From Gemmatimonadota bacterium (GTDB lineage: Bacteria > Gemmatimonadota > Gemmatimonadetes > Gemmatimonadales > GWC2-71-9): a DNA stretch of 6,162 bases. The first letter of the stretch is position 1. Each line of letters begins with the position of its first letter. Below the pieces are notes generated by a model. The model saw nothing but the letters and a program-made list of their open reading frames with translations. It searched no databases and was not told the origin of the DNA. The translations under genes were made by a program, and so were the position numbers. The stretch covers positions 1-6,162 of the forward strand of contig JAOUDR010000184.1 of assembly GCA_029859185.1 (NCBI GenBank), in the 5' to 3' direction. Positions 5,722-6,162 of the stretch are shown one piece after another.

Positions 5722-6162
5722 CTAGCAGCCTCGCTGCTTCCGCGCCGCCGCGCGATGCTCCGCGAGGCGACGGAGTTCCGCGATGGGTTCCGCGCTGTCG
5801 TCCACCTGCAATCGCAGGATGACGTCGTTGTGCAACCAGATGCCGCAATTCTGCTTGGTGCTCACGATGAGCAGCGCGGCGGACTGCTGCCCGCGCTTGT
5901 CGCCGCCGGCGCGCTGCCCACCCTCGAGCGCCGCCACGAGACGGAGCCGGAGCGCGCCCTCGGTCCGCTCGAACGCGGCGACCATCGAATCCACCACGCC
6001 GGGGCCGGCAAGGATGTTTCCCTGCGCGGTGCAGACGTGGGGCGCCGCGCACGACCGGTTGCCCGCCCACGCCGTCGCCTGCGGTCCGGTGTGCGCGAAG
6101 ACGTTGCCCTGGGCGTCGAGCACGGCGAACTGCCGGCCCGCCTTGGGCCAGTCCTTCGGGTC
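5722..6162 (-). CDS. DUF1028 family protein, C-terminal part (runs off right edge)
   Basis: The visible 146 residues match the C-terminal part of DUF1028, a conserved family of uncertain function thought to have an Ntn-hydrolase-like fold. Signature stretches are RQFAVLDAQGNVFAHTG (10-26), W32-AGNR, TAQGNILAGPGVVDSM (45-60), FERTEGAL (64-71), GGDKRGQQSAALL (87-98) and DDSAEPIAELRRL (121-133). These follow the family pattern of a VDAQG strand, QGNILAG, a GGDRRG-QSAAL turn and a D-DP-IAELRRL helix. The reading frame is open to the edge, so the GTG at 6123 is internal and not the start. The N-terminal half, including any signal peptide and nucleophile, lies outside. Two cysteines (C38, C44) near the QGNILAG motif could form a disulfide if the protein is exported. 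The gene ends 24 bases from the convergent SDR stop. No functional link with its neighbours is evident. Confidence 0.85.
   Translation of the reverse strand, partial: DPKDWPKAGRQFAVLDAQGNVFAHTGPQATAWAGNRSCAAPHVCTAQGNILAGPGVVDSMVAAFERTEGALRLRLVAALEGGQRAGGDKRGQQSAALLIVSTKQNCGIWLHNDVILRLQVDDSAEPIAELRRLAEHRAAARKQRGC

Overview
This is a high-GC bacterial window with four protein genes, two of them cut by the window edges. A Ser/Thr kinase of the 'ADRY-IQREL' type joined to a membrane anchor, a TolB-like domain and TPRs, next to glgB and a DUF1028 gene, is a combination I associate with Gemmatimonadota. That assignment is an inference from gene style, not from any marker gene.

Layout, left to right: (1) 1-216, minus strand: the N-terminus of the glycogen branching enzyme GlgB, running off the left edge. 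(2) 217-1000: about 785 bases with no credible protein gene. It holds a candidate sigma70-type promoter facing glgB (530-558), a cluster of strong inverted repeats (578-752) and a stretch that looks like a degraded tRNA-Ser core (about 554-606). (3) 1001-3976, minus strand: a 991-residue membrane-anchored Ser/Thr protein kinase with a cytoplasmic catalytic domain, one transmembrane helix, a TolB-like domain and a long TPR-type sensor region. (4) 3977-4248: a divergent intergenic region with a candidate promoter for the rightward gene, two abutting perfect palindromes and a hairpin that covers the kinase ribosome binding site. (5) 4249-5697, plus strand: a 482-residue short-chain dehydrogenase/reductase (SDR) that carries an N-terminal signal peptide and a C-terminal ankyrin-repeat domain. 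(6) 5722-6162, minus strand: the C-terminal part of a DUF1028 protein, convergent with the SDR and running off the right edge.

How they may relate: the kinase and the SDR-ankyrin gene share a divergent promoter region and could be co-regulated, but the sequence does not prove this. glgB and the DUF1028 gene look like unrelated neighbours. The most unusual items are the exported SDR-ankyrin fusion, the degenerate glycine loop of an otherwise complete kinase, the paired palindromes between the divergent genes, and the structured non-coding block upstream of glgB.
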